A stretch of DNA of 38,511 nt, taken from the NCBI GenBank assembly GCA_937900135.1, contig CALCDJ010000083.1:1-38511 (forward strand). Direction: 5' to 3'. Below, piece after piece: positions 38,412 to 38,511 of the stretch. The DNA comes from an uncultured Blautia sp. Its GTDB lineage: Bacteria > Bacillota > Clostridia > Lachnospirales > Lachnospiraceae. A model generated the notes under the pieces. It was given only the letters and a program-made list of their open reading frames with translations, did no database searches and was not told the DNA's origin. How positions within the stretch are numbered: position 1 is the first letter of the stretch; each line of letters starts with the position of its first letter. The translations under genes and the position numbers were made by a program.

Positions 38412-38511
38412 TCTTACTTACTGTGAAACATTAACTTCTGGGTAGCTAAAAAAGCACAGACTCCCCCTATACAAACTTTAATAGACTTTTTTCACTTAAC
38501 TGGAAGCCTTA

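Overview
The window looks like most of an integrated temperate phage with a contractile tail (PBSX/XkdK-type sheath, HK97-type head) in a low-to-mid GC Bacillota host. The AG-rich, GGAGG-led genes and the protein families point to Clostridia, probably Lachnospiraceae. Almost every gene is on the + strand, tightly packed, often with ATGA overlaps. The integrase and the CI-type repressor are not visible and should lie left of position 1. Only the last ~400 bases on the right look like possible host DNA.

Layout: (1) 1-1600, a divergent early promoter region with GTTCAA-N4-TTGAAC operators, then Cro-like, Rha and excisionase-like genes and small ORFs. (2) 1.6-9.1 kb, a hexapeptide-repeat beta-helix protein and a replication/recombination module: SMC-like ATPase, Sak4-like RecA-fold ATPase, DUF669, SF2 helicase and primase-helicase. 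A palindrome cluster that may be the replication origin follows. (3) 9.4-13.3 kb, RusA, a MazG-like protein, a DUF6273 protein, many small ORFs, and a sigma-region-4-like late activator. (4) 13.3-13.7 kb, a probable activator-dependent late promoter, a structured leader and a tRNA gene. (5) 13.7-21.4 kb, HNH, terminase, portal, ClpP protease, capsid and connectors. (6) 21.4-31 kb, sheath, tube, chaperones with a -1 frameshift, tape measure and baseplate. (7) 31-34.3 kb, tail-fibre genes, three of them with poly-G tracts that put their leaders out of frame. (8) 34.4-36.4 kb, lysis genes. (9) 36.4-38 kb, a separately promoted operon with an Xre regulator, two tandem structured elements and a small gene.

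The most striking result concerns translation start. Five essential structural genes (portal 16600, major capsid 18561, tail sheath 21398, tail tube 22490, tape measure 23497) have no ATG, GTG or TTG where the family N-terminus should begin. Each has AGG exactly there, 6-9 nt after a perfect GGAGG. The same late transcript begins with a tRNA gene (13598-13669) with anticodon CCU, complementary to AGG, and with hallmarks of a bacterial INITIATOR tRNA: A11:U24 in the D stem, a weak U1:A72 end with A73, G29:C41 and G30:C40 in the anticodon stem, and an overall close match to tRNA-fMet. I infer a phage-encoded alternative initiation system in which an AGG-reading initiator-like tRNA, made only from the late promoter, licenses translation of the core virion proteins. 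This rests on sequence reading alone and needs experimental proof.
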